From contig NC_133769.1 in assembly GCF_003597395.2 (NCBI RefSeq), forward strand, positions 180,481,993 to 180,545,992: a stretch of DNA of 64,000 nucleotides, given 5' to 3'. Source of the stretch: Chelonoidis abingdonii. Its lineage: Eukaryota > Chordata > Testudines > Testudinidae. Within the stretch, counting starts at the first letter, position 1. Every line of letters starts with the position of its first letter. The translations under genes and the position numbers were made by a program. Under the pieces are notes generated by a model that saw only the letters and a program-made list of their open reading frames with translations, made no database searches and had not been told where the DNA came from. Shown piece by piece: positions 46,013 to 57,410 of this stretch.

Positions 46013-46944
46013 CTAAACCAAAACAATACTTTGAACAATCACAGAAAAGGCATTGAGTCTGATTCTTCCCTCAGTTACATCCATCCAACCTTGTTGATTT
46101 CACTGCTGTATGGAAGAACAAAGCTAGCTCGTGGTCTCTAGAAAGTGCAAGAAAAGCATCAGGAATTGTCAGGAGAGACAGGGTAAAGCCTAACTAGCTA
46201 AATAAATAAAGCTCACTTAAGACCTTCCTTTCTGCAGTCCCCACGCGCTAGGTTGGGAGCATGACACTTATGTTCAGATGCTGGCCTATATTTTTTTCAT
46301 CTCAGGCGATAAACTGTCCAATTTATGCACACTTACGAAATTAACTCTGCCCCTTGTTTTTCTAGTAGCATTCAAAGTGTCTCATGCTTGCTTTAACAAG
46401 ATACAAAGCTTAACCATGGAGTAATTTTTAAATTGCTGTTATTCTGAGGTGCATTTCTGAAGCCTTACTCATATATTGAATAACACTGTACTTTTTGTGT
46501 AACACATTGAAGTAGATAGGAATACTTGCAGAGTAAGGTAAGGTAGTACTGCATAAGTAAGGCTGACAGGATTGAATGCCATCTAAACAAATGCTGATGT
46601 TGCAATATGAAAAGATGCAGTCATGTGCATAGAAACATTTCCCATGTCATGCACAGCTATCTTCCCTTTTGGATATTTTGCTCTGAAATTGTTGATTTTG
46701 CCAACCATTTTATAAATAGGTACTGAAGAGAATGTTCATGAATTGATGATCCCTGTATATTGAGTCAAACAGATATGGGCACTGGCGCATGAAGGATATT
46801 ACAAAAACAATGAGGGACAAATGCTGTTATCTCTTTTCTTTGTTGTTTTCTATTATTGTAATGCATTGTGAGGTTAAGCAAATATTAAACAGCTTTTAAA
46901 CATAAGGGGAAAAAGCTCAGGAACATGAAAGGTTGCTGTAGGAT
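46013..46944. other. Non-coding stretch
   Basis: Nothing recognised between the two CR1 copies. In particular, there is no missing hAT end and no continuation of CR1 fragment A. Confidence 0.6.
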
Positions 46945-47450
46945 CAGCACAGGATCATAAAAATTAGGGCTGGAAGAGACCTCTAGAAATCACCAAGTCC
47001 AGCCCTCTATGCTGAGGCAGGAATAAGTAAACCTAGACCATTCCTGGCAGGTGTTTGTCCAACCTGTTCTTAAAAATCCTCCCAAGGTGGGTATTCCACA
47101 ACCTCCCTTAGAAGCCTAATCCAGAGTTTAACTACCTTTGCAGTTAGAAAGTTTTTCCATAATCTCCAACCTAAATCTCCCTTACTGCAGATTAAGCCCA
47201 TTACTTCTTGTCCCACCTTCAGTGGATCTGAAGACCAACTGATCACAGTCCTCTTTGTAGCAGCCCTTAACATATTTGATTTTTTTCCTTCTAAAGTGTA
47301 GTACTTTGTACTTTTCTTTATTGAATTTCATCATGTTGAATTCAGACCAGTTCTCCAATTTGTCAAGATCATTTTGAATTTTGTGGAGTGTCTGTGTCCT
47401 AGATAACTCTGGTTCATCAACCTGTCTGTGCCCAAAAGCTCCACTCTGGT
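46945..47450 (-). mobile_element. CR1 LINE 3' part, reverse orientation
   Basis: The reverse complement of a CR1 end: 'ggctggaagagacctctaga' and 'accaagtccagccctct' near the 3' tip, then the 3' part of ORF2. Minus-strand frames at 47070-47273 and 47182-47499 include KIQNDLDKLENWSEFNMMKF and NKEKYKVLHF. These are the same thumb motifs as in the plus-strand CR1 at 45170-45260. It is 5'-truncated and frameshifted. Confidence 0.85.
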
Positions 47451-48029
47451 TTCCTGGATTATAACTAGTAAAGTCACCCCAACACACTACCAGCCCCAAG
47501 TTCCCCCAAACCCATGTGCTCGCCTTAACAACCTAGTATGCTTGCTTCATTCACAGGTACACCATGGTGATAGTTTTCTGCTTTTGAAGTGCTGGGTAGA
47601 AGAGTGTGTCATGTTAGAACAAGGTAATAGGAGTGTCAAAATATAGCTCATTTAGCCATCCTGTCCTTAGAAAAAGCTCGCCAGTATTCTAGAGTAATAG
47701 CTCAAACATGGCAGCATCATTGTTATAAAATGGCAGGGTTTGAACTATCACCATGGAATACTGTAGCGTGTTTTTATAAAGCTTGAAAAGTTCTTTCCCC
47801 TGAAAGGCATTTTTAATATGAAAATGAAATGTGTTCCATTTTTATTAACTTTTGAGAGAAAGTAGGTGGTGGCCAGTAGTAATAATGTAATAATAAGAAG
47901 AGCAGATTATAATACAGTAAAAGCCTCTAAGAGGATATGTAACATCGCAGCACTGCTTCAATAATCCGCAAATTATAACATTCACTAGAAAATGCCAATA
48001 TCTTACGTCATGCTTTTCATCAGTATACC
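47451..48029. other. Non-coding stretch
   Basis: Nothing recognised. Confidence 0.6.
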
Positions 48030-48165
48030 TCAAAGCGCTTCACAATGTTTTAATGTATTTATCCTCACTATACCCTTGCGAACTAGGGAAGCATTATTAT
48101 TCCCATTTTACAGACAGGGAAATGAAGCCCAGACAGGTTAAATGAGAGAGAGATTTCATTCAGCA
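48030..48165 (-). mobile_element. MIR-like core SINE fragment
   Basis: The segments 'caaagcgcttcacaatgttt', 'ttattattcccattttacag', 'acagggaaatgaagcccaga' and 'caggttaaatgagagaga' follow the MIR 3' half in reverse orientation. MIR-type SINEs are ancient in amniotes, so this is one of the oldest repeats here. Confidence 0.7.
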
Positions 48166-50619
48166 TTTAAAAGTGATTTTTCTGTGTGTTTACTGAGGTC
48201 CTTCCTTTGATCCCCATTCAGTGTCCTCTTCTCTTTGCCCCTTCCCCTTCTGTAAACTATCCTTGGTTATGTGGATGAGTACGACAGAGATGAAGGTTAA
48301 GAACATCAGGTGAAGGTTAGCCTTTACTCTCTTGCCTTCATCACAGCAGAGTCAGGAGCTGGCTTTTTGGTCATATGGCAGCATTGACAGGCATGCACAA
48401 GCAAAATTAAACCTGAATGTTGCTGTTTTCTGCCAACATGTAAACAGTGTGCACATCTATACACAACTTAATCAGTTGCGTATTTTCACTGTTCCTGTAC
48501 ATATTGCATCCATTAGAAACAGCCTCACATAGGAACACAGAGCTTTGGGATTCAGCATGTGTATTCAGCAACAGGGCTAGAAACTAATTTTACTGACTAA
48601 TGTGTGCTGGATTTCCACTGATTTCATTATCCATGCCATTCATATTGGAAATCTGTGCTACTTGGCAGATAGTATATGAGGACTGTCAAGAAGTTTCTGC
48701 AATTCACACACCTTGTTATAAATTGTACCACAGGACTTAACTCATTTTTCACAAACTAATTTATATTATCCATTTTTATCTATACTGCAGAGTTAACCTT
48801 ACCATAAAATATTGAATTGAAATGCTGAGCTTGATGGCAGTGGCATTTTCTTTGTTTCCTATTTTAATTATTAGATTTTGTTTGAAAGGCATCCCTTTGA
48901 AGCAGGATTCCTACTATAAACACCTTTCCCTCTTGTTTTTCACATAAGACACCACCCTGTACATAGCTGTGGTTCATTGCTTTGCCACTGTGGTAAATCC
49001 AAGTTTTAAGGCAAACCTTTGACATTTATGGAAATGTAATTTAAATCATATTTTTATTACACTTTACAATTAAAGTTTAAAGACAGCCATTGCCATTAGT
49101 CGGAGTGGCACACTAGGAAGGATTGAGGGCAATAGATTGTCCTACATTTCCAGTTTCTTTATGTAGCTACCAATATGAACGCATATCTTGAATCATTTGA
49201 TGCTCTTGTAATAACTACCTCATACCAGCAGGAAGTAATCCTCATATGGAAATCTTGTTTTTGAAGGACTCCCAAAATATTATAATTTTTAGAAATGCTT
49301 GATGAGAAGGGATAGACTTTCCAGATTGGCTTTACTGAGGCTAAAAACAATGTACACAGTGGATGCCTATAACATAACTGCATCAGTCAGCACGCTAAAT
49401 GTTATCTATACTCCTGCAGATTGAGATTGTGTGTGTGTGTCTGTGTGAGAGAGACCATTAGAGAGAGAGATCTCTCACTCTCACAGAGGGAGTGCCACCA
49501 GGTCACAGACAGGTTACACTATTGGCATAGAATCATTCTACATATACAAGTACTCACTTATGTATACAGTTCTATGCCAAATATTGTAACTTGTCAGTGA
49601 ACTGGTGAAATTTCCACCCTGCGCTAAAACACAGTTGATTTAAGTACGGTCAAAAATCACCACATTGCCATCTATCTACTTACGCATCACTTGGTATCTG
49701 AACATCTACCTGGGATATGGCTGGATTAAGAAGTTTAATTCGAATTCCAGCCCTAACCTTCTCTCCAAGCTTGGCTATTCTTAAGGTTTCTATCCTAGGA
49801 CTGCTGAGCGTAGATCCTAGATTCCACTGACTGAAGGGCCATATCCAATATGGAGTTAAGAAGCTGAACTTGCCATGGAGACTCAGCTAGTCTCATTTAG
49901 CTTTGCCCAACAAGGTCAGCATCTGCTGCCAAGGCAAACCATTTTGCACGGTTGTTCCAGGACCATAATGTTTCATGTACTTTTTGTTGTCTTTTAGAAT
50001 TCTTTTCATGTCTGCTTGAAAAACTTTCCTTCCTTCTAAGCAAACCACACTGCCTAATTTATCACTAAAGCACAGAGCTGGTACTTTCAGCTTTAAGACT
50101 GTATTTTACAAAATGATAATACAAAAACTGTTTGTTTTGGCTGTGCAGGTTTTATGCAGTGAAGATGATAAACAGTTGTTAGAAAACAACAAATCAGCTG
50201 AGAATATGATGCTACCAAAATTTATGGTGATTAGCAGTAGCTAAAAGGTGCACACTCCTAATCACATTGGCTACCTAGAAGAATTGGAAGAGAGGGAAAG
50301 TTCCACTAATATTTAGTTACGTTTGTGCAGTAAATTTGTTCAGGTAATGGGGATTCGCACTGTGAGCTGCATAAAGCATCGCTGTAATATGGCAGAAATT
50401 ATGCAAAAAAGAATGCCACCAGAGCCCTGAGCACTTCACAAACCATCAAGATGGAAGCCTGAACTTCACAATTACCCATTCCGTGATGTCAGCTGTCAAG
50501 GAGACAGCACAACTTCTTCTTCTATTTTCTTTTACTCATTCAAGGTCATTTCAAGAACCCTTAGTAAGACAGTTTGAGCCAAGTTAAGGACTTAGAAAGA
50601 AATCTTTTTCTTGTCATGC
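48166..50619. other. Non-coding stretch with a microsatellite
   Basis: No gene. A GT/GA low-complexity patch lies at about 49428-49492. AT-rich otherwise. Confidence 0.6.
49428..49492. repeat. GT then GA microsatellite
   Basis: A gtgtgtgtgtgtctgtgtg run is followed by gagagagac and a second gagagagaga tract with a short self-complementary agagatctct. Confidence 0.85.
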
Positions 50620-50801
50620 TCTCAGGAGAGGTCATAAAAGGGGTGTGTCCATCACATCCCTCTGTTTCTTCTCACCACCTGTGGCAAGATTTGGAGCTAG
50701 CATTCATTTTGGTTAGCCAGCATTTCAAACTCTGTAGTGTATAAATTTTAGTTAGTTTATTTAGTGTAGTATAGTTACCTAGAGGATATATTATTAAAAA
50801 A

Positions 50802-50906
50802 TCCCCAGGTTTTAAGCAATGTGCCATGTGCAGCGCTGTAATGCCTGTCACGAGTAGGCATCAGAGCTGCTTGATTTGTCTTAGTGAAGGCCACATCAGG
50901 GACAAA
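50802..50906 (+). pseudogene. DIRS first-ORF zinc-knuckle-like remnant
   Basis: Translation reads SPGFKQCAMCSAVMPVTSRH, then QSCLICLSEGHIRDKS. The spacing C-x2-C-x9-H-x2-C-x2-C with a later H resembles the cysteine/histidine motif in the gag-like first ORF of vertebrate DIRS elements. The surrounding frame is interrupted. A nucleic-acid binding role is inferred from the pattern only. Confidence 0.6.
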
Positions 50907-51614
50907 TCCTTATTTGTACCTCATTCCCCACAATGACTCAAAGAGAGATTTCTGACTCAAAGTTCACCTCAAGAATGAGATGATGCATTCTCTGGCAGGC
51001 CCTAGCCTGTATACTTCTTATAGCCAAGTGAGTGGACAGACAATACCAAGTCCCTCATTAAGATTTTGATTATTTTTTGTTGTTCATCCAGTTCCCGATT
51101 CCTTGGTGGTCACAGCTACTAATAAATGGTCTTGTCAATCCTATCATAAAGCTACTCCGAAGGATAAAGAGTTTAAGAGACTGGGTTAATGTGACCAGAA
51201 TTATGCCACCACTACTCTTCAAATGAGTGGCTAATTATCAGCCTGGCTTGTTTAAATAAACTTTTATTAATTTCTCTGCAATTTCTAAATATGCTGACAA
51301 GTTGCCAAGGCCCAAACATCCTTTCAGCAGCTATTGATGCCGCTGATACAGCTCATCTTCCATAGTCACTGTGATTTCCATGAGGCATTTTTCCTGCCTA
51401 CGAGCTTCTGGCATGCCAAAGGAGCTGCAAAACACAGAAGGTTTCCCTTAGATGGATTTAAACTTGTTTTTCCAGAAAACAGATGATGCAATGTGAACCG
51501 TGAAGGACTCCCGTGCAATGCTTCATTCACTAGGACTTTACAGCTCAGTTACAAGGAAGCTGTTGTTCAAGCCACATTCTTGCTCTAGACCCTCTTTCCA
51601 ACAGAGGTCACAGT

Positions 51615-52544
51615 ATGCTTCTAACAAAAGATCAAGACCTCCTTGACATTATCAGCCATCTTCATCTACTGGAGGTCCTTCTCATCAGACAACTGCACCC
51701 TCCAAGTAGTCATTTTGATTTCTTAATTAAGAACAGTACAGTAACCATATCTCTTCCCTTTGGATCATACCTGTCCCTCTTTCACTGTGCTTGGGAAAAC
51801 ATCACGACAGACAAGTGGGTGTTCAGCAGAGTAAAGGAGGGATATGTTATCCACTTCACCTCCCTCCCTTTTCTCAACCCACTTTCCCCATCCCTTTTCA
51901 GGGTCCCTTCTCATAAAATTATATTACTTCAAGAATTACAGTCTCTTTTGGAATTGGGAGTGACAGAAGAAGTTCCTTACCAGCAAAGAGGGAAAGGCAT
52001 CTATTCCTGGTCCCCAAGAAATCTGGTGGTCTGTCCCATTCTAGATGGTCACCCTTGCTTCTGTTATCCCTTCCCTGGAGATTGATATGCTGCCCTCAGT
52101 TTTCAGGATGCATTCTTCTATGTGGTATATCTGTTGGCTACATGAAATATCTTTGTTGCATAGCAAGCAACAGCCATTGCCAGTGCATAATACTTCCCTG
52201 CAGGCTGTCATCATTCCCACGGGCCTTCACCAAGTGCATGGTGATAGTACAGCCCAACTCCACCCTTCTGGAGTTCAGGTATTTCCTTACCAGGATGACT
52301 GGCTAGTTTGGGGAACATTAAGTACCCAGGTCCAAAGCAGCATCCTTGTCATCAGGCAGCTGTCATCTCATTTGGGCCTGAAACTAAATGTGGACATGTC
52401 ATAACCGCAATCAACAAAGTGCATGACCTTCCTTGGAAGCAGACCTTCACCCTGACCGCCATGGCTTACCTTTCAAAGGAAAGGTTTGACTCTATAGTCT
52501 TTCTTTCTGAAAGCCTCAAGTCCAACCCCTATAGACCAACATGA
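51615..52544 (+). pseudogene. DIRS reverse transcriptase remnant
   Basis: The first block (51615-52085) contains TDKWVFSRVKEGYVIHFTSL, the PSLFRVPSHKIILLQELQSL helix, GVTEEVP and RNLVVCPILD. These are the fingers and first palm motifs of DIRS reverse transcriptases. A frame change follows near 52085. Next come PRAFTKCMVIVQPNS (52055 frame) and, in the 52045 frame, VFPYQDDWLVWG, whose YQDD at 52288-52299 is the catalytic box. LGLKLNVDMS then follows. Both catalytic aspartates of the box survive, but the change of frame between blocks means no working enzyme. Confidence 0.85.
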
Positions 52545-53308
52545 GTGGTCAATGAGAGGATCTTCTCATCTAGATTTTTCCACCGCTGAGATTACCCAGT
52601 ACTAGACTTGTTCACAATGAACCTGAGCAACAAATACATGAGGTTGTGCTTCAGGGTGGACGGCAGCCTTGGCTACATCACAGATGCCTTCCTTCTCCCG
52701 TGGTCCGGTCATCTTCTATATGCATTCCCTCCTGTTCCTCTAATTCTGAGGTTACTCGAGAAACTGAAAAGAGACAAAGCAACATTAATTCTTAAGGCAC
52801 TGGTGTGGCCAAGGTAGTACTGAGTATTGGTTCACAGGCATACATCAACTATCCATCCACTCACCAATAACTTTATCTCTACTTGCCTCCTGTATCAGAC
52901 CAGGGCAAGTCTCTACATCCCACCCTCCAATCTCTCCACTTCATGATATGGATGATCTCTGGTTGAATTCTCATGAGAAAATGTGCTCCTGAGTGGATCA
53001 GGACCTCCTGGTGAGCAGCAGAAAAGTATCCACTAAAGCCAGCTATACAGCAGAGTGTATAGGATTTCGATTTGAGCACAATCTCAATCCATATTACCCA
53101 ATCACAAAAATATTACATAGTTTTTGAAGTATCTGTTGCATCTGAAATCATCAGGACTTTCAGTTAGTTCTATGAGAGTCCACCTGGTTTCCATCTCTGC
53201 ATTACATCAACCGATAGAGGGGTTTTCCATTTTCTCTCACTCTCTCATTTCCTGATTCTTGAATGGTCTACTCAGTGTTCACCCTCCTGTATCTGATGGT
53301 GTATCTAT
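52545..53308 (+). pseudogene. DIRS RNase H/linker region, broken
   Basis: This region sits where the RNase H and methylase-like parts of DIRS elements usually lie. Short open pieces are present (for example 52608-52817), but I cannot identify motifs with confidence. No other gene is seen. Confidence 0.4.
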
Positions 53309-53990
53309 ATGAGATCTCAACCTAGTCCTCTCCAAAGTGATATGACCCACCCTCTAGAACTTATAGCTACAACTTCACTACCTCTCTTGTTTAATAACAC
53401 AGCATTTCTGGTGGCAGTCACTTCTCTGCAAAGAGAATTTCAGAACTTGAAGCTCTCTTCCTTTCACAGTCTTCCAAAAAGACAGTTGTCCATAGACCAC
53501 ACCCTAAGGCCTACAGTAGTGTCAGCTTTCCATCTTAATCAAACCATTAATCTTTTGGTATCTTTCCTAAAACCCCATTCTTCCAAAACAGAGTACCAAA
53601 GTATGAAGACTTTCTTCAATCTGGATTGCATTAAGTCCTTCAGAATCTCTTCCTGGCTTTTTGTAGCATTACTAAGAGCGTGAAGGGTTAATCACTGTCA
53701 GCTCAGTAAATATCTAATTGGATTTCTGATTGCATTAAATTCTGCTTCAATATTCCTGAAATCTCTCTCCCGCCAAGAATAAAGGCTCACTCCACCAGGA
53801 TTCAATCCACTTCCACAGTCCTTTCTGAACCAATATTCTAATAGTTGTTATCTGCAAAGCAGCAACATGATCATGTATATGTACATTTTCCGGTTATTAC
53901 AATATCACTTAAGTCTCTCGTGGTGATGCCAACTTTGCTGAGTTGGTGTTACAATCTTGGTTCAGAAGATCCAAAGCCCCTCTACCTGTA
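53309..53990 (+). pseudogene. DIRS tyrosine-recombinase remnant
   Basis: The 124-codon frame at 53309-53683 reads LLFNNTAFLVAVTSLQREFQ, then TLRPTVVSAFHLNQTINLLV and SFLKPHS. This is the N-terminal to central part of the DIRS recombinase. A further block in another frame (about 53845-53990) includes ICKAATW and DANFAELVLQSWF, matching the C-terminal part. I cannot place all four catalytic residues of the R-H-R-Y set. The enzyme would circularise and insert the element in an active copy. Confidence 0.75.
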
Positions 53991-54057
53991 ACGGAACTGC
54001 TGATGAGTCACCTGCTGTGAGACCTTTGTGCGCACAATTGCTCAAAAGAGAAAAAAT

Positions 54058-54352
54058 AGTTAGTTACTTGTACAGTAAATGTTCTTTGAGATGGGACATG
54101 TACATATAAATTCCACAACCCTCCTGCCTTCCCTGCTACTTTGGATGTTACATACAGTGGTGTGAGGGAATGGAGAGGGAAGTGGCAGACCCTTTCCTTT
54201 TATGCCCTTACCTGAGAGCACAAAGTGAGCAGGAGCACATGCGCTGCCTAGTGGTACTGCTGGCAAAGGTCTCCTCCAACTTGAGTGCATTGGGTGCATA
54301 TACACCTGCAGTGGAATGTATATGTGCACAATCTCATGAAAGTGAACTATTG
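54058..54352. repeat. DIRS terminal inverted structure
   Basis: The left side 'ttctttgagatgggacatgt' followed by acatataaattccac pairs with the right side 'gtggaatgtatatgtgcaca' followed by atctcatgaa. The arms are about 35 to 40 bp with several mismatches and about 190 bp between them. This is the expected arrangement at the 3' end of DIRS elements. Confidence 0.7.
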
Positions 54353-54440
54353 TTGTCATTGGACTGGGCAGCTTTGGCAGGCTTCCTTTTCATAGATGAC
54401 CTTCATGGTCTTATGTTCTGTTCTTAGTTAGTTTCTCTCC

Positions 54441-55718
54441 TAACTTAATCCTCATTTTTAATTTGTTTTAATTTAATTTGATTTTGCTTCTAATAACAGT
54501 TGTCTTTGTAAAACTGCCTACTAGTATGTTACCTGGGGAATAGAAATAAAGTGAAAGAAAGTCTATTATTTGACTAACGGTCATTGTAGAGAGTACAATA
54601 ATGTATTTCTTCAGCAGTGTCCTAGATTGTTGAGCTACAAGGCTTAAATATGAGGTGTCCACAAATTCTGATTCCCCAGGACTTTAATTACATTACCACG
54701 AGAGAGAGAGACAATAGAATTTCAATATCCATTCACTTTGTAGGTCTCTCACTCAGCTGCTCAAGTCAAGATTCACTTGGACAGATAAACTCATAATTTA
54801 TTAGTGATAATCTCAAAGATTAAAAGGACTTCTGATCTTGTATCTAATTTTCAGGCTATAGCATGCTACACCCTTTCCTTTACAGTAGCATTTTCTGTAT
54901 TCCAAAACTTGCCTGTCTTTTAAGTCACTAGAATATTAAGATGAAATGGTAGAATGCAGGCTTACAGTCAATCTCTGTAGGTATTTATTTTGATTCAAAG
55001 TATACTAGTGTTTCTTTATAGTTTATTTGATGTTAAGGAACATAGTATTTTATATTACAATAGACTATCTGTAGGTTTAGGATTATAAAAGGGGGGAAAA
55101 GATCATATACCTTGAAATATGTGCACAGGCACATTTTCAATTAATCTAGCAAAAGGTATACCCACATGTGTCTTATTCATCCATGACATAATTTCATTGA
55201 AGCCTGTGCAGCTGATGTGAATCAAAAGCCAAAGTACGTGTTCATAAGAATATGGCAGTATGTGATTGGATATACAGATTGTCTAAAGCTGAGTTCTAAT
55301 TGGCCATGTACCAACTCTCACTAGTGCACCCCATCACTCAAAAATATCCCTTCGTTGTTTAACGGGTGGAGCAAAGAAAGGAGGAAAATGCTTTTTAATA
55401 ACTCTCCCTACCTCTTTTTTTAAGGTGATTTACAAACTACCCAAAGATATTTATGCCTGTAAACAGTTTTTACCTTCCTTCTCCACTTCTCCCTCTCTGC
55501 CTTTTCTGAAACGTGTTTTTCCTTTTCTCTTCTCCTGCTGCCTCAGGAACTAAAGTGCCATGAAAAACCCCTTCAGCTCACAGTACATGATGATTGTGTG
55601 TGAGCATGTGGAGGGGATGGGGTGGTGGTTTATAGTAAAAGCTAAGGGCTTTAAAGGTACTCCAGTTCCTGGTGCATAAGCAGGAAATGTCCAGGCAAAA
55701 GCCAGAGGAGAAGTGAAG
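54441..55718. other. Non-coding stretch
   Basis: Nothing recognised. A short GA run lies at 54700-54712. Confidence 0.6.
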
Positions 55719-55838
55719 CTCAAACAGCCTTTCAGCTGTGACTGAAAAGGGATTTTCTTTAAACTATTTACATATTTTGTGTTATATTTTTTTCAAAGAA
55801 AATAACCCTTTTCAGTCACAATTGAAAGGCTGTTTGAG
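55719..55838. other. Strong hairpin with 42-44 bp arms
   Basis: The left arm (55719-55760, ctcaaacagcctttcagctg onward) is complementary to the right arm (55795-55838, ending ttgaaaggctgtttgag). They differ by two substitutions and a 2-bp indel. The loop is 34 bp of AT-rich sequence. Pairing continues weakly outside the arms. It could be a small foldback transposon, a snap-back replication error or a transcribed hairpin; nothing in the sequence decides between these. Confidence 0.75.
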
Positions 55839-56536
55839 TTTGCACTCCACATGGAGTAGTCACAGGCAGCACTTCCCGTTTGGATGTCAAGGGTTTGCTG
55901 CTGCTTTGCCTGGCAAAACCAGAAAGATAAATTATAACAAATGAAAGCAGTAGGGTTGGGCAGTGGGAAACCAACATCTTCTTAAATGCATTGTACTCCA
56001 AAGAGGGAGAAATTCAAAGAGCAAATCAACCTTTATATTTTCATGGTTAAAAATATGCAAGAGGTTTCAGGGCATGGATAGCGCTACTGAAAAATATTCT
56101 TAATTCCCTGAATTATCCCTTTTAATTTATACAAGATAAATCTCACAGTTGCAACAAGGGTCAAAAGAGATAAGTCGGGTGGCGGAGGTGGGAGAGGAGA
56201 AGAAGAGTGAAATGAATAAGTGACAGTTTTTGAGCTACCCTTTCCTCCTAAATGCCGAGTTGCACCTCTGCCAATGCGTGGGCCATTGAGTCATTTTTTT
56301 AACTTTCTAGTGTAAAAGCTGAACTGGGAGCTTTTCAATATTCCAAACTGAATTGGTTCCAAGGAACCTTGGAAGAGGGGCGGGAGAGGGAGGAAGAGAG
56401 AGATTCAAAATAGTAGAACAAGTGTATCTATAAACTTTTCTTATTTCCTCTTAATTTGACTAGGAGCCACTTTTCATATTGGCAGGTTGTTTATGTATCT
56501 TCTTTTAATGAAACTTTTTTTTAAAAAGTTAAAAAA
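55839..56536. other. Non-coding stretch
   Basis: Contains a purine-rich patch near 56374-56405. No gene. Confidence 0.6.
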
Positions 56537-56542
56537 ACTATT

Positions 56543-57404
56543 GGGGGCTTATTTCTTCACCCTCTTACTTCCCTGGTCCCCCTTGCATGAACAGAGAGAA
56601 ACAATACCCGAAGTCCAAAGGTGCAAACAATTTGATGTTTATTGGGGTGAACTTCCAGCAAGCATGATTCCAGTTTCCTTTCTTAGTGTCCCCCTTCCCA
56701 GCTCTGGCACCATAGAGCCTTGTCTGTGTCCCTGTTTCTGTTCCCATTTCCCCCTTTAGCAAAACATGATCCCAAATCCCCCATCCCCAGTCCCTGTTCC
56801 CATCCCCCCCGCTTCCTGATTGACTGCAGACTATATAGTAAACCCTGAGTTTTGCTTAGCTATAGCTTAACCAATTATTTTACTGAAATTTAACTAACCA
56901 ATCCTAACATACCGTAAAGTGGTTATTTAACCAATTATATTCCACCACCTTCTTTGGTTTATACCCAACAAAATTAATTATACAGCAAATAGAAACAATC
57001 ACAGAACCAGAGACTAGGCAAATAAATATACAAAGCAATACAGAAGTGAGGATTTCACAACTACATCTATATAGACATAAGGGTTTTCCAACTGTGTCTA
57101 TTGATAAGTGAATTCTTGCCAGACAGGATGCTATTAAAACTAAGTTTTCTTTTACATCTTCTAAGCTCTTCCCTTTCTTTGGAGGTGATAGGAATATCAG
57201 GACAGGATTGTATTCCTAATAGCCCAATAGCACCTTATTTCAATGTGACTAGTTTTGGAATGTGAGGATGTGACCATACAGAGACAGTGATTTTGATTCT
57301 GTCTTTTATACCTCTATAACTAGCTAAGTGATGATAATACACCTAAATTCTTAAAGTATAGGCCTTTGCAGACAGGCCTGAATATCTATATCCTAACACA
57401 GACC
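56543..57404 (-). mobile_element. Probable solo LTR or LTR-retroelement fragment
   Basis: I read this block as a turtle LTR in reverse orientation. On the minus strand an AATAAA signal (about 56637-56642) lies roughly 95 bp before an end rich in C (taagccccc). The opposite end reads tgttaggatatag, and an inner TATAAAAG is present. A 6-bp repeat actatt occurs at both edges (56537-56542 and 57405-57410), but the expected TG...CA tips are imperfect. No coding region follows. Retroviral origin is likely but not proven. Confidence 0.5.
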
Positions 57405-57410
57405 ACTATT

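Larger units (their letters stand above)
50620..54440 (+). mobile_element. DIRS-like tyrosine-recombinase retrotransposon (dead)
   Basis: The parts appear in DIRS order: a zinc-knuckle-like region (50802-50906), a reverse transcriptase (51615-52544), an RNase H-like/linker region, a tyrosine-recombinase region (53309-53990) and an inverted terminal structure (54058-54352). DIRS elements integrate with a tyrosine recombinase and not a DDE integrase, and make no target duplication. The 5' limit is approximate. Stops and frameshifts occur throughout, so it cannot move. Confidence 0.85.
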
